Origin: Pontibacter amylolyticus
Lineage (GTDB): Bacteria > Bacteroidota > Bacteroidia > Cytophagales > Hymenobacteraceae
Length of the DNA stretch: 64,000 nt
Reading direction: 5' to 3'
Assembly: GCF_014638845.1 (NCBI RefSeq)
Contig: NZ_BMFP01000005.1
Location: forward strand, 434,026 to 498,025
In this document: piece after piece, positions 9,429 to 17,695 of the stretch
How the letters are laid out: each line of letters opens with the position of its first letter
How positions within the stretch are numbered: the stretch's first letter is position 1
The notes under the pieces: generated by a model
Database searches by the model: none
Told to the model about the DNA's origin: nothing
The model's input: only the letters and a program-made list of their open reading frames with translations
Translations under genes and position numbers: made by a program

Positions 9429-10337
9429 CTATTCGCTGCCCAATAGCGCGCGCATGCGCTTCACGTTATTGACCTGTATGGCGTCGGGCTCCATCTCCAG
9501 CATTTTAGCGATGCTTCCTTTCGATTTACCTCCAAACAGCACCACCTGCAAACCCTGCGCGCGCGCGCGCAACAGCTGCTCCCGGCTCACGTGCTTGCCA
9601 TTAGCCGTCACACCGTGCAGTTGGTTGTCGAGCGCCTGCTTTGCCGTCAGGTCGAAATCCTCGCCGGCGTCCAGCATCAGCATAGCCTCCGGTTCGAGTT
9701 CGCGCACCGTATGCAGTATGGCCGGGTCATTAAAAATAAAGGCTAGTTTCTCAACAGGGTAGTTGTATTTACGAAGCAAATTCAGAACTGATTTAGCATA
9801 GAAAGCATTTTGGGTTGCGTCCTGGTTTCGGATGTCGATGTGCAGGTAGGGCAACTCCGGATAGGTCTGGAAACGTTGCAGCATGGCCTCCATCGTGATG
9901 ATCTTCTCGTCGTGAAACAGGTCGTAGAGCGGGCCGCCCTTATACCTGAGCCCCACCACCTCTGCTGCCGGCAGTTCTGCAATCACGCCTGTCCCTTCGC
10001 TCATCGTCTCCAGCGTATTGTCATGGTAGAGGATGGGCACGCCGTCCTGGCTCACATGTACATCTACCTCTACCCCATCGGCGCCGTCTTCTTCCATGGC
10101 CTGCACGATGGAGGCCATGCTGTTGGCAGGCAGGGGATTATAAGGGTTTAAGGGAGAGAAAAAGCCGGAGCCGGCATGCCCCATCACCAGAATGTTGCGG
10201 GAGTAAATGCCTGATTCGGGTTGCAGCATGTTGTACACACTCAACGAGAGCGCTGCTATACCTAACACCAGGATAAGCAAGGTGGTGCTTTTGCGGTTCA
10301 GGAAGGATGCTTTTTGCTTCGGCTCAGTCAAATTCAT
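9429..10337 (-). CDS. Membrane-anchored glycerophosphodiester phosphodiesterase family protein
   Basis: Predicted to hydrolyse glycerophosphodiesters to glycerol-3-phosphate and an alcohol at the outer face of the inner membrane. I chose Met at 10337 (302 residues), because the longer frame to 10415 would run through the facing promoter. A helix near residues 16-38 anchors the protein. The TIM-barrel signature follows: 'GVEVDVHVSQDGVPILYHD' supplies the metal-binding Glu-x-Asp and the catalytic His. The usual 'HRG' that opens the domain reads 'HAG' (in 'VMGHAGSGF'), so the phosphate-binding Arg is replaced. Specificity is unknown. Confidence 0.85.
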   Translation of the reverse strand: MNLTEPKQKASFLNRKSTTLLILVLGIAALSLSVYNMLQPESGIYSRNILVMGHAGSGFFSPLNPYNPLPANSMASIVQAMEEDGADGVEVDVHVSQDGVPILYHDNTLETMSEGTGVIAELPAAEVVGLRYKGGPLYDLFHDEKIITMEAMLQRFQTYPELPYLHIDIRNQDATQNAFYAKSVLNLLRKYNYPVEKLAFIFNDPAILHTVRELEPEAMLMLDAGEDFDLTAKQALDNQLHGVTANGKHVSREQLLRARAQGLQVVLFGGKSKGSIAKMLEMEPDAIQVNNVKRMRALLGSE

Positions 10338-10361
10338 ACACAAACTTAAGTGTATATCCTG

Positions 10362-10369
10362 TAACTTTG
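10362..10369 (+). promoter_or_regulatory. -7 box of the GT22 gene promoter
   Basis: TAACTTTG, identical to the nuoK -7 box, 54 bases before the chosen start at 10424. It supports that start over the longer upstream frame. Confidence 0.5.
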
Positions 10370-10423
10370 GAACGGATTTTCTTAAAAAATCATAGGCCAA
10401 TCCATATTCTAGCACACTGCCTT

Positions 10424-12043
10424 ATGTCTTTCTCTCCTCAAACTGCTTCCGAAAAGCTCGCCACGGCTGATCAGGTCGGCGTCCATAACCGGCTGATGGT
10501 GCCGCTGTCGCTCATCATGCTGATCGCGTTTGTCATTCGCATGGTGGCCGCTTTCTTTTCGAAGGGCTTTGCGTTTCACGACGATCACTTCGACGTGATC
10601 ACGATTGCGCAGCATTGGCTCTATGGCCTGCCTTCGTGGCTGCACGAGCCGTTGCCGCCGCGCCACAGCATGTTCTATGCAGGTATACACTACGGGTTGT
10701 TTTACCTGATGGAGAGTGTGGGCATTACGAATCCGGATACCAAAATGACCATGGTGCGAGTGTTGCACGGGCTGTACTCACTGCTGATCGTGTACTATGG
10801 CTATAAGATCACGGAGCGGCTTTCCAACCAGGCCAATGCCCGCATTGTGGGGTTGATGCTGGCACTGATGTGGTTTATGCCTTTTATGAGTGTGCGTAAC
10901 CTGGTTGAGATGGTGTGCATCCCGCCATACCTGGCCGCTTTCTATTTTATGCTGAAGCAGGATGACCGCAAAAAGAGCCTGCACTTCCTGTGGGCGGGGG
11001 CACTGTTTGCGCTGGCCTTTGTGCTGCGTTACCACACGGTCCTTTTTGCGGTAGGCGCAGGCCTGGTGCTGCTATACCGCCGCCAGTGGAAAGAGACCGC
11101 CTGGCTGGTGCTGGGCTTCCTGCTGATGGCAACGCTTGTTCAGGGCACGATCGACCTGATCTTCTTCGATTACCCTTTTCACTCGGTCATTACTTATTTC
11201 TTCTACAACGCCGACAATGCCTACAATTACAGCACCGGACCGGTGTACCGTTTCCTGCTGACCATACTGGGCTTTATGGTGCCGCCCATTAGCGTATACC
11301 TGCTGCTGGGCTACAGCCGCACGGCCAGGTTGGCACCGATGCTCTTCTGGGGCGGGCTGCTGTTCTTTGTGGTGCACTCCCTGTTCCCGAACAAGCAGGA
11401 GCGCTTCATTCTGCCGCTCTTCCCGCTCATTATGATTTTGGGCGTCATCGGCTGGCAGGACTTCGTGCGTACTTCTAAATTCTGGCAGGGCCGTAAAAAG
11501 CTACTAGCCGCCAGTTGGGCCTTCTTCTGGATCCTCAACATTGTGGTGGCCGTGGCCATGTCCTTTACCTACACCAAAAAGAGCCGCATTGCCCCGCTCG
11601 TATACCTGTCGGAGAAGCAGGACATGGACGCTGTCTTGCTCGAGTTTGGCAATTCGTCTATGAAGCAGCCGCCGCTCTATTACCTGAATCGCCTGGCAGC
11701 CGAGTTTCATGAGTACCACTTCAACGAAAAGCGCGACTGGGACGCGTATAAGACCGGCAAGACGCTTCCAAAGGATTTTGCGATGACCTACAGCCTGAAC
11801 GGAGAAAAGTCGCTGGACAGCCTGCAAACGGAGCTCAGCCTATACCCTTACCAACCCGACTATGTGGTGGTGGTAGGCCAGAAAGACATGGAAGAGCGCA
11901 TGCAGCGCATCCATAGCCTCTACCCTGCGCTGGAGCTGGAAACGACTATCACACCTTCGCTCTACGACCGGGTGCTGCACTTTCTCAACCCTCGCGTGCA
12001 CAAGGACGAGCGTGTGCGTATCTACCGCATCCTGGGCCAGTAA
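10424..12043 (+). CDS. GT22-like membrane mannosyltransferase (Alg9/PIG family)
   Basis: Multi-pass glycosyltransferase of 539 residues, of the type that uses polyprenyl-phosphate sugars in the inner membrane. The first lumenal loop has the acidic motif 'FHDDHF' (Asp53, Asp54), expected catalytic in GT-C enzymes. 'NKQERFILPLFPL' near residue 322 matches the HKEERF signature of the Alg9/PIG-B/PIG-M group. About ten hydrophobic helices fill residues 25-420, and a soluble tail of about 120 residues follows. Met40 of the longer frame is preferred because it follows the -7 box. Its stop abuts the stop of the convergent GtrA gene, with no spacer. The sugar and acceptor are unknown. Confidence 0.75.
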   Translation: MSFSPQTASEKLATADQVGVHNRLMVPLSLIMLIAFVIRMVAAFFSKGFAFHDDHFDVITIAQHWLYGLPSWLHEPLPPRHSMFYAGIHYGLFYLMESVGITNPDTKMTMVRVLHGLYSLLIVYYGYKITERLSNQANARIVGLMLALMWFMPFMSVRNLVEMVCIPPYLAAFYFMLKQDDRKKSLHFLWAGALFALAFVLRYHTVLFAVGAGLVLLYRRQWKETAWLVLGFLLMATLVQGTIDLIFFDYPFHSVITYFFYNADNAYNYSTGPVYRFLLTILGFMVPPISVYLLLGYSRTARLAPMLFWGGLLFFVVHSLFPNKQERFILPLFPLIMILGVIGWQDFVRTSKFWQGRKKLLAASWAFFWILNIVVAVAMSFTYTKKSRIAPLVYLSEKQDMDAVLLEFGNSSMKQPPLYYLNRLAAEFHEYHFNEKRDWDAYKTGKTLPKDFAMTYSLNGEKSLDSLQTELSLYPYQPDYVVVVGQKDMEERMQRIHSLYPALELETTITPSLYDRVLHFLNPRVHKDERVRIYRILGQ

Positions 12044-12439
12044 CTAGCGGGTAAAGGTATAGAGGTAGTTGAGCAGGAAGTTCCAGATAAACACCAGCAC
12101 GATGGCGATGAATTTAGAGAAGTAGAAGTTGAGCTTCCCTTTTTCGGTGAGCAGGTAGATGATCAGGTTGTTGAGGATCAGTCCGGCCACGGCCACCAGC
12201 AGGAACTTGGAAAACTGCCAGCCTATTTCGGGGTCGCGGCTGTGGAAGGTCCAGAGGCGGTTGAGGATGTAGTTGTTGATGCTGGCCAGTATAAAGCCGA
12301 GGCTGTTGGCCACATACTTGTTCCAGCGCAGCCTTTCCTTGGCCAGAAAAGTAACACCAAAATCAATGATGAGCCCTGTAAAGCCTACCAGACCAAACTT
12401 CAGGAATTTAAGAAAGAGCGCACTTATACCTTCGGACAT
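12044..12439 (-). CDS. GtrA family membrane protein
   Basis: Small four-helix membrane protein of 131 residues. GtrA proteins are thought to help flip lipid-linked sugars for surface-polysaccharide glycosylation. 'FLKFGLVGFTGLIIDFG' at the N-terminus, 'LNRLWTFHS' in the middle and 'FLLNYLYTF' at the C-terminus fit the family. It is tail-to-tail with the GT22-like transferase (stop codons adjacent), so a link to lipid-linked sugar transfer is plausible but inferred. Confidence 0.9.
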   Translation of the reverse strand: MSEGISALFLKFLKFGLVGFTGLIIDFGVTFLAKERLRWNKYVANSLGFILASINNYILNRLWTFHSRDPEIGWQFSKFLLVAVAGLILNNLIIYLLTEKGKLNFYFSKFIAIVLVFIWNFLLNYLYTFTR

Positions 12440-12887
12440 GCCGGCAGTTGGGGTCTACAACTGATTTAACTTGCAAAATAGCATACAAAATTAAGCAATT
12501 AGCAGATAGTGACAAATCTATTCTGTTGAGACAACTACTGGGTTGGTCGAGTAAAAAGGGTGATTTGTATAGTATATTTTGAAATATCCGTCCCAATGCC
12601 TTATTTCGTAGGGCATGGGTAAATTTCTGCTGCACTTCGGTCGGGGAAACCGCCCTCCTGGTAACTGATCAGGCCTCTAATGAAAATTTATGTTATCTTT
12701 GCGCTACCATCACGAAGGCAGTGCAAAGTTACCTATCCGGTGGGCTGCTAATTCGCTACCGCATTTCTTTAAGCTACTGTAAACTTTTTAGCGTAAGGTT
12801 TGGTTAGGAAGTTAACCATGCGAAGCCACGCGCTATAACTCTGAATATCAATTTAAAGACATTGCCAGGAGCTCCCCGCTCCGGCAA
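12440..12887. other. 448-base spacer with candidate structured RNA
   Basis: No protein gene is credible here. The first half has a short inverted repeat ATGCC..GGCAT near 12597-12615 and the imperfectly paired segment GGTCGGGGAAACCGCCC near 12640. The second half carries the candidate small RNA described separately. Confidence 0.5.
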
Positions 12888-12888
12888 T
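12694..12888 (+). ncRNA. Candidate small non-coding RNA (unclassified)
   Basis: TATCTTTG at 12694-12701 is a clean TAnnTTTG promoter with no ORF behind it. About 180 bases of structured sequence follow. GGTTA..TAACC (about 12802-12817) can pair. A strong hairpin ends the segment at 12861-12888: ATTGCC, a bulged A, GGAGC, a five-base loop, GCTCC, GGCAAT. No T run follows, so the RNA may instead end at the T-flanked hairpin near 12967-12992. The size would suit 6S RNA, but I cannot recognise the 6S consensus. Confidence 0.3.
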
Positions 12889-13292
12889 TATAGGCATACT
12901 TGTTTAAGGTGAGATGTAAGTAAGTTGCCAAATGCAACCAAAAAGCACAACAACACAACCAAAGAGAAGCCATACCTGCTAGGTATGGCTTCTTTTGTTT
13001 CAGCAGCCTGCTGCGCCACTGACTCCGGTATACCTGCTTTGGAGGTCAAGTCACCCAGGTGTTTTTGGATCGTAGTGCTCATGGCTGGGCTATTCTGCGG
13101 CGCTTTCTGGCCTTTTAGCAGGTTCATGATGCCGCCGGCACCTCCACCCGAGGCCCCTTTTTTCAGCCCCTCCTCCACATGGTTCCGGGCCAGGTGTACT
13201 GACTGGTTGGCCTGCTGCGGGTCTAGCTTGAACTTGTCTTGCATCTCGCCGGTCAGTTGCCCTTTTACACTGTTGATGATGTTTCCTAACAT
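12888..13292 (-). pseudogene. Small helical protein with a damaged 3' end
   Basis: Residues 1-94 look like a genuine small soluble protein found in Cytophagales: 'MLGNIINSVKGQLTGEMQDKF', a Gly-rich turn, then 'HLGDLTSKAGIPESVAQQAA'. Family members, as I remember them, then continue into a hydrophobic 'IPxxxxKL' helix. Here the frame instead enters a strong hairpin (AGAAGCCATACC..GGTATGGCTTCT, 12967-12992). It then reads through as an unrelated hydrophobic tail 'YGFSLVVLLCFLVAFGNLL' before a stop at 12888. The natural end seems to have been lost by deletion up to the terminator. It may still be expressed. Function is unknown. Confidence 0.5.
12967..12999. terminator. Hairpin built from a TATACCT-like inverted pair
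   Basis: AGAAGCCATACC and GGTATGGCTTCT form a perfect 12-base-pair stem around TGCTA. On the plus strand it is followed by TTTGTTT, and on the minus strand by CTTTGG. It could end transcripts from either side. It lies inside the annotated 3' part of the minus-strand frame. Confidence 0.6.
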
Positions 13293-13471
13293 AGCTTTTA
13301 CGTTGAGATGGCACTTAATTTCAGGCAGCTGGAATTATACGGTTGCGTCCAGCTGTTACTTTTCTAACGTCATCCACCAACAGCAGATATAAACCCGACA
13401 GGTATACATCAGGCACTGCTTCGACTTTGGCAAAATAATTGCACCGCTCCCTCACAGTGTTTATTATTTGA

Positions 13472-13479
13472 TACCTTTG
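13472..13479 (+). promoter_or_regulatory. -7 box of the 13493 gene
   Basis: TACCTTTG matches TAnnTTTG and ends 13 bases before the ATG at 13493. The predicted transcript would have an extremely short leader. Confidence 0.4.
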
Positions 13480-13492
13480 CTCCAACAACCCT

Positions 13493-14053
13493 ATGAACAT
13501 GCGCTACCTAGCCTTCTTAGCTATCATTCTTATTGCCGGCGTCACGCTTGCCGACACTAAATTAAAGAAGACCCAGATCACCAAAGAGGTGAGCATCATG
13601 CTGCCCCGCGATTTCACCCCGCTCCATGACGAGGGCATTGCCAGCAAGTACCCGGCTGCCAACCGACCGGTTGCCGTCTACTCAAGCCCAAACGGTCAGG
13701 TTGACTTCAGCATGACCCAGAAGCGCTCCCAGTTTCGCGCGCACGATCTGAAGATGCTCCGCGAAGTGTACAAGGCCAACCTGCTGGAGCGCTTCACGAA
13801 AGTGGACTTTATAAGAGACGAGGTAGCCAACATCAATGGCCGCGACTACATCTTGTTTGAGTTTGTGTCGGTGATGGCCGATGAGCGCAGCGGCAGCCAC
13901 CTGGCGCCGGTGCAGAAGTACAGCATCATGCTCTACACGGTACAGGGCAATCAGCTGATGGTGTTCTCGCTGCACATGCCCTTCATGATGAAGAACGACT
14001 GGCAGGACACCGCCCGCGAGGTGATGGGCTCCCTGAAGATAAAGACAAAATAG
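13493..14053 (+). CDS. Exported protein of unknown function, PsbP/Mog1-like fold suspected
   Basis: A 186-residue protein with a signal peptide (hydrophobic residues 5-17, cleavage likely after Ala20 in 'VTLAD'). The mature part alternates strands and helices. 'FTPLHDEGIASKYP' and 'VDFSMTQKRSQF' resemble the alpha/beta layout of PsbP/Mog1-type (DUF1795-like) proteins, which is a tentative match. Met3 is an alternative start. A terminator follows. Nothing in the context gives a role. Confidence 0.8.
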   Translation: MNMRYLAFLAIILIAGVTLADTKLKKTQITKEVSIMLPRDFTPLHDEGIASKYPAANRPVAVYSSPNGQVDFSMTQKRSQFRAHDLKMLREVYKANLLERFTKVDFIRDEVANINGRDYILFEFVSVMADERSGSHLAPVQKYSIMLYTVQGNQLMVFSLHMPFMMKNDWQDTAREVMGSLKIKTK

Positions 14054-14076
14054 ACTACTCCGTATACCTGATCGTA

Positions 14077-14110
14077 AAGGCCTCTCCCTTGCCGGAGTGG
14101 CCTTTTTTTT
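14077..14110 (+). terminator. Terminator after the 13493 gene
   Basis: AGGCCTCTCC and GGAGTGGCCT pair around CTTGCC and are followed by eight T. Confidence 0.85.
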
Positions 14111-14146
14111 GTATCTTGTGAAAAGCGAACTCTTAAACCTATACCT

Positions 14147-14596
14147 GTGGACTTACTATCTATACACAGCGACGACCACTATATGCAGGAGGCCTACCGG
14201 CAGGCAACCTACGCCTTTGAGGAGGGGGAAATCCCGATCGGGGCTGTGGTGGTGAGCAACAACCGCATCATTGCCAAAGCCTACAACCAGACCGAGAAGC
14301 TGAACGACGTGACCGCCCACGCCGAAATGCTGGCGCTCACGGCGGCAGCCGAGTACCTGGGCAACAAGTACCTCAACGACTGCACGCTGTTTGTAACAGT
14401 GGAGCCCTGCGTGATGTGTGCGGGCGCCAGCTACTGGGCACAGCTTAAAAGGGTGGTGTACGGAACATCTGAGCCCAAGCGTGGGTATAGGAGAGTAGGC
14501 AACCTGCTGCACCCCAAGACCGAAATGGTAAGCGGCGTAATGGCGCAGGAGTGTGCCGAGCTGATGGCCTCTTTCTTTGCAGCCAAAAGAAAATAG
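14147..14596 (+). CDS. tadA: tRNA adenosine(34) deaminase
   Basis: Converts adenosine 34 to inosine in the tRNA-Arg anticodon. The zinc-deaminase core is complete. 'HAE' supplies zinc ligand His58 and catalytic Glu60, and 'PCVMC' supplies Cys88 and Cys91. The 149-residue length fits. The start is GTG at 14147, which gives the family-like N-terminus '..HSDDHYMQEAYRQA'. The next Met (residue 13) would cut into the first helix. No ribosome-binding site is visible. Guanine or cytosine deaminase is less likely, because 'EGEIPIGAVVV' is typical of TadA. Confidence 0.93.
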   Translation: MDLLSIHSDDHYMQEAYRQATYAFEEGEIPIGAVVVSNNRIIAKAYNQTEKLNDVTAHAEMLALTAAAEYLGNKYLNDCTLFVTVEPCVMCAGASYWAQLKRVVYGTSEPKRGYRRVGNLLHPKTEMVSGVMAQECAELMASFFAAKRK

Positions 14597-14684
14597 CTAT
14601 CTTTGAAACTCGCATTTCAAACGCATACGTACACCCATAAATCTGTACGCATGCTATTATTCACATATAAAACCACATAAAACT

Positions 14685-15293
14685 ATGGCTTTCGAATTAC
14701 CGAAACTACCTTACGCCTACGACGCGCTGGAACCACATATTGACGCGCGCACCATGGAAATCCACCATACAAAACACCACCAGGCTTACACCGACAACCT
14801 GAACAAGGCGATCGCGGGTACTGAGATGGAGAACATGAGCATCGAGGAGATCATGCAAAATGTGAAGGAGGACAACAAAGCGGTTCGCAACAACGGCGGT
14901 GGCTACTACAACCACAACCTGTTCTGGGAAATCCTGTCGCCAAACGGCGGCGGTCAGCCTTCCGGTGAACTGGCAGACGCGATCAACTCCACTTTTGGTT
15001 CTTTCGACCAGTTTAAGGAGAAATTCAATGCTGCGGCGGCTACCCGTTTCGGCTCTGGCTGGGCCTGGCTGTGCGTAAAAGACGGCAAGCTGGAAATCTG
15101 CTCTACGCCTAACCAGGACAACACGCTGATGTCGTTCGCAGAAGGTTGCGGCGGCCAGCCGATCCTGGGCCTCGACGTATGGGAGCACGCCTACTACCTT
15201 AACTACCAGAACCGTCGTCCGGACTACATCAACGCTTTCTGGAACGTGGTGAACTGGGAGGAAGTAACCCGTCGCTATAACGAAGCGAAGTAA
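14685..15293 (+). CDS. sodA: Superoxide dismutase, Mn/Fe type
   Basis: Cytoplasmic enzyme that converts superoxide to peroxide and oxygen. All four metal ligands are visible: His27, His77 (in 'YYNHNLFW'), Asp164 and His168 (in 'LDVWEHAYY'). 'NQDNTLM' places the active-site Gln at 144 in the C-terminal domain, which is the Mn-type position. Metal use cannot be settled from sequence. The 202-residue length is normal. It is a single gene with a strong terminator. No copy of the window-wide AGGTATA word lies inside it, but one follows its stop codon directly. Confidence 0.96.
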   Translation: MAFELPKLPYAYDALEPHIDARTMEIHHTKHHQAYTDNLNKAIAGTEMENMSIEEIMQNVKEDNKAVRNNGGGYYNHNLFWEILSPNGGGQPSGELADAINSTFGSFDQFKEKFNAAAATRFGSGWAWLCVKDGKLEICSTPNQDNTLMSFAEGCGGQPILGLDVWEHAYYLNYQNRRPDYINAFWNVVNWEEVTRRYNEAK

Positions 15294-15314
15294 GGTATAC
15301 CTGATACCTCAAAA

Positions 15315-15355
15315 ACAAGAAAGCCCTACCTGAAAAGGTGGGGCTTTCTTGTTTC
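15315..15355 (+). terminator. Terminator of sodA
   Basis: ACAAGAAAGCCC and GGGCTTTCTTGT pair around a hairpin-prone loop (TACC..GGT) and are followed by TT. The long stem is largely symmetrical, so it could also serve minus-strand transcripts. Confidence 0.8.
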
Positions 15356-15360
15356 TCAGG

Positions 15361-15475
15361 CCTCGAGGTGTCTTTAGACCCGCGAGCGTCTAACAGATCG
15401 GCTTTGACCAAACAGGTATAGGTATAGTCGGGACTGTTAGCTTAGACACTCGCGGGAGCTGCGCACACCGCGAGG
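15361..15475. repeat. Imperfect inverted repeat of about 115 bases
   Basis: The left arm (15361-15396) and right arm (15434-15475) are imperfect reverse complements. Matching blocks in order are CCTCG-GGTGT, CCGCGAG-GTCTA and AACAG. The arms differ by a few substitutions and a short insertion (AGCT). The 37-base centre holds two overlapping GGTATAG words. It fills the gap between the sodA terminator and the DsbD stop codon and may be a small REP- or MITE-like element. Confidence 0.65.
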
Positions 15476-15481
15476 TCTTTA

Positions 15482-17695
15482 TTACTTCTTCGCAACTTGC
15501 TTGTTGCTTTTATATGCTTCCACGCCAGCATCCAGGAACTTCACAAAGTTTTCCACACTCAGGTCGTAGGCAATTGGCTTTACCAGTACGTTCTCGTTCT
15601 CGTCCATCAGCACATAGTAGGGCTGGGCGTTTACGTTGAACTTCGTGATCTGGTAGTCGGCGTATTTCTTACCGAGGGTCTTTTTCTCTTTGCCGTCGTA
15701 CTCGCTGGTATACCATTCGCTTTCCGGCAGCTCGCTCTTGTCATCCACGTAGAGGGCAGCGATCACGTAATCTTCCTGCAGGCGGCGCAGCACCTCGGGG
15801 TGCGACCACACGTTGGCCTCCATCTCACGGCAGTTCACGCAACCGTGGCCCGTGAAGTCGATAAAGATCGGCTTGCCTTGCTCAGCGGCGCAGCGCTTGG
15901 CCTGCTCCAGGTCGAAGTAGCCCTGCAGGCCATGCGGCAGGTGCAGGAAATCGGCATACTTCGGTGGCTCGCAGAGTTGGTTAGTGGAGGTATACTGCGC
16001 GGAACTTCCTCCACCGCTCTGGCGCACCAGGGCGTTGATATCGAAGTCGTGGGTGGACTGCGGCGGCAGGTAACCAGACAAAGCTTTCAGCGGTGCTCCG
16101 AACATACCCGGAATCAGGTATACCACGAAAGCAAAGGTCGCGATGGCCATGAAAACGCGCGGCACGCTGATGTAGGGTAGATCCGAGTCGTGGGCGAACT
16201 TGAGCTTACCCAATAGGTAGAAGCCCATCAGGGTGAAAATAACGATCCAGAGCGCCAAGTATACCTCACGGTCGAGGATGCCCCAATGGTATACCTGATC
16301 GGCAATGCTCAAAAACTTAAGCGCCAGGGCCAGTTCCAGGAAGCCCAGCACCACTTTCACGGAGTTAAGCCAGCCACCCGACTTCGGCAGACTGCTCAGC
16401 CAGGACGGGAAAATGGCGAACAGGGTAAACGGTAAGGCAAAAGCCAGCGAGAAGCCGAACATGCCCATGACCGGGCGCAGCGTCTCACCGCCGGCAGAAG
16501 CCACCAGGATACTGCCCACGATCGGTCCCGTGCACGAAAAGGACACCAGCACCAGCGTAAAAGCCATGAAAAACACGCCCAGAACACCGCCCTTATCCGC
16601 CTGCGCATCGGCTTTGTTCAGCCAGGAACTTGGCAGCGTAATCTCGAACAAGCCCAGGAAAGACATGCCGAAAATCACGAACACAGCGAAAAAGAGCACG
16701 TTAGGCAGCCAGTGCGTGCTCAGGAAGTTAGCCCCGTCGGCCCCAAACAGCTTGGCAACCACGGTACCGGCTACGGTATAGATGGCGATGATGGAGATCC
16801 CGTACAGCAGGGCCTTACCGATGGCCTGCGCCCGGCTCTGGCTACTGCCTGTAAAGAAGCTCACCGTCATGGGCACCATCGGGAACACGCAGGGCGTGAG
16901 CAGAGCCACCAGGCCGGAACCGAAAGCGATCAGCATAAACGTCCAGATGTTTCCTCCGGACGCATCTTCGTTTGAAAAATCGATCAGGGCGGGCGTTACG
17001 GTTTCGGCAGTTCCTTCAGTCTCCAGGCCCTGCTCAGCGGCCAGTACGGAGTCCTGACTTAGAGTGGGCGGCTCGGCTGTATCCACACCATCCGGGGCGG
17101 TGGCTTGGGTCGTGGCCTGCTCAGGAGCCTGCTCTATGGCTTCAGCTGGTGTTTGGGCAGGCGTAGAGGTTGGCGTTGCCGAGCCGCTGGCGGCTGTTAC
17201 TTTGATCTGCGCATTGGTAAAGGCAAAGTCATCATCAAACGGAATACACTTGCCGTCGATGTCGGTGCATACCTGGTACTCGTAAGAGCCTTTCACGACC
17301 AGATCGGGCTGCAGCACCTTTACTTTCTGCCTGAACTGGGCGGTGCCTACAAAGTAGGTATACTCTCCCTCCCACAGCTCGTCGTATTTCTTTTTGGGAT
17401 TTACAGGCTTGATCTTGCCCACCAGTTGGTAGGACGGGTGCTTTTCGAACTTAAACTCCGTCACCATCGGGCCCAGGTCCGGATCAAAATCAGATGAGTA
17501 GAGGTACCAATCCTTGTCTATTTTAACATTGAAAATGAGTTCGACCTCCTCACCTACCTTGACTTCCTTCTTGGAAACATCGTAGCTCCAGGAAGCAGGC
17601 TTCAGTACCTGTGCCTGCACCGTTTGCGCTGCCAAAGTCATCAGGAACACCAGCAGCCAGGGCAGGCGAAGCGCCAGCCTCAAATTATTTCTCAT
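15482..17695 (-). CDS. dsbD: Thiol:disulfide interchange protein DsbD-type reductase
   Basis: Moves reducing power from cytoplasmic thioredoxin across the inner membrane to periplasmic proteins. The 737 residues comprise four parts. A signal peptide covers residues 1-28. A periplasmic beta-sandwich follows (about 30-150). After an Ala/Thr/Pro/Glu-rich linker (150-235) comes a CcdA-like membrane domain (about 250-540) with 'TPCVFPMVPMTVSFF' and 'SFSCTGPIVGS' holding the redox Cys pair. A C-terminal thioredoxin domain has 'GHGCVNCREME' (CxxC near residue 620). All redox cysteines of the membrane and C-terminal domains are present. It has its own promoter at 17748 and follows a repeat element. 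Confidence 0.92.
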   Translation of the reverse strand: MRNNLRLALRLPWLLVFLMTLAAQTVQAQVLKPASWSYDVSKKEVKVGEEVELIFNVKIDKDWYLYSSDFDPDLGPMVTEFKFEKHPSYQLVGKIKPVNPKKKYDELWEGEYTYFVGTAQFRQKVKVLQPDLVVKGSYEYQVCTDIDGKCIPFDDDFAFTNAQIKVTAASGSATPTSTPAQTPAEAIEQAPEQATTQATAPDGVDTAEPPTLSQDSVLAAEQGLETEGTAETVTPALIDFSNEDASGGNIWTFMLIAFGSGLVALLTPCVFPMVPMTVSFFTGSSQSRAQAIGKALLYGISIIAIYTVAGTVVAKLFGADGANFLSTHWLPNVLFFAVFVIFGMSFLGLFEITLPSSWLNKADAQADKGGVLGVFFMAFTLVLVSFSCTGPIVGSILVASAGGETLRPVMGMFGFSLAFALPFTLFAIFPSWLSSLPKSGGWLNSVKVVLGFLELALALKFLSIADQVYHWGILDREVYLALWIVIFTLMGFYLLGKLKFAHDSDLPYISVPRVFMAIATFAFVVYLIPGMFGAPLKALSGYLPPQSTHDFDINALVRQSGGGSSAQYTSTNQLCEPPKYADFLHLPHGLQGYFDLEQAKRCAAEQGKPIFIDFTGHGCVNCREMEANVWSHPEVLRRLQEDYVIAALYVDDKSELPESEWYTSEYDGKEKKTLGKKYADYQITKFNVNAQPYYVLMDENENVLVKPIAYDLSVENFVKFLDAGVEAYKSNKQVAKK

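Noticed and set aside
12597..12690. Possible SRP RNA on the minus strand
   Set aside because: A CCGAAG..AGCAG resemblance exists, but the closing helix and the conserved internal loop could not be traced, so I did not annotate it.
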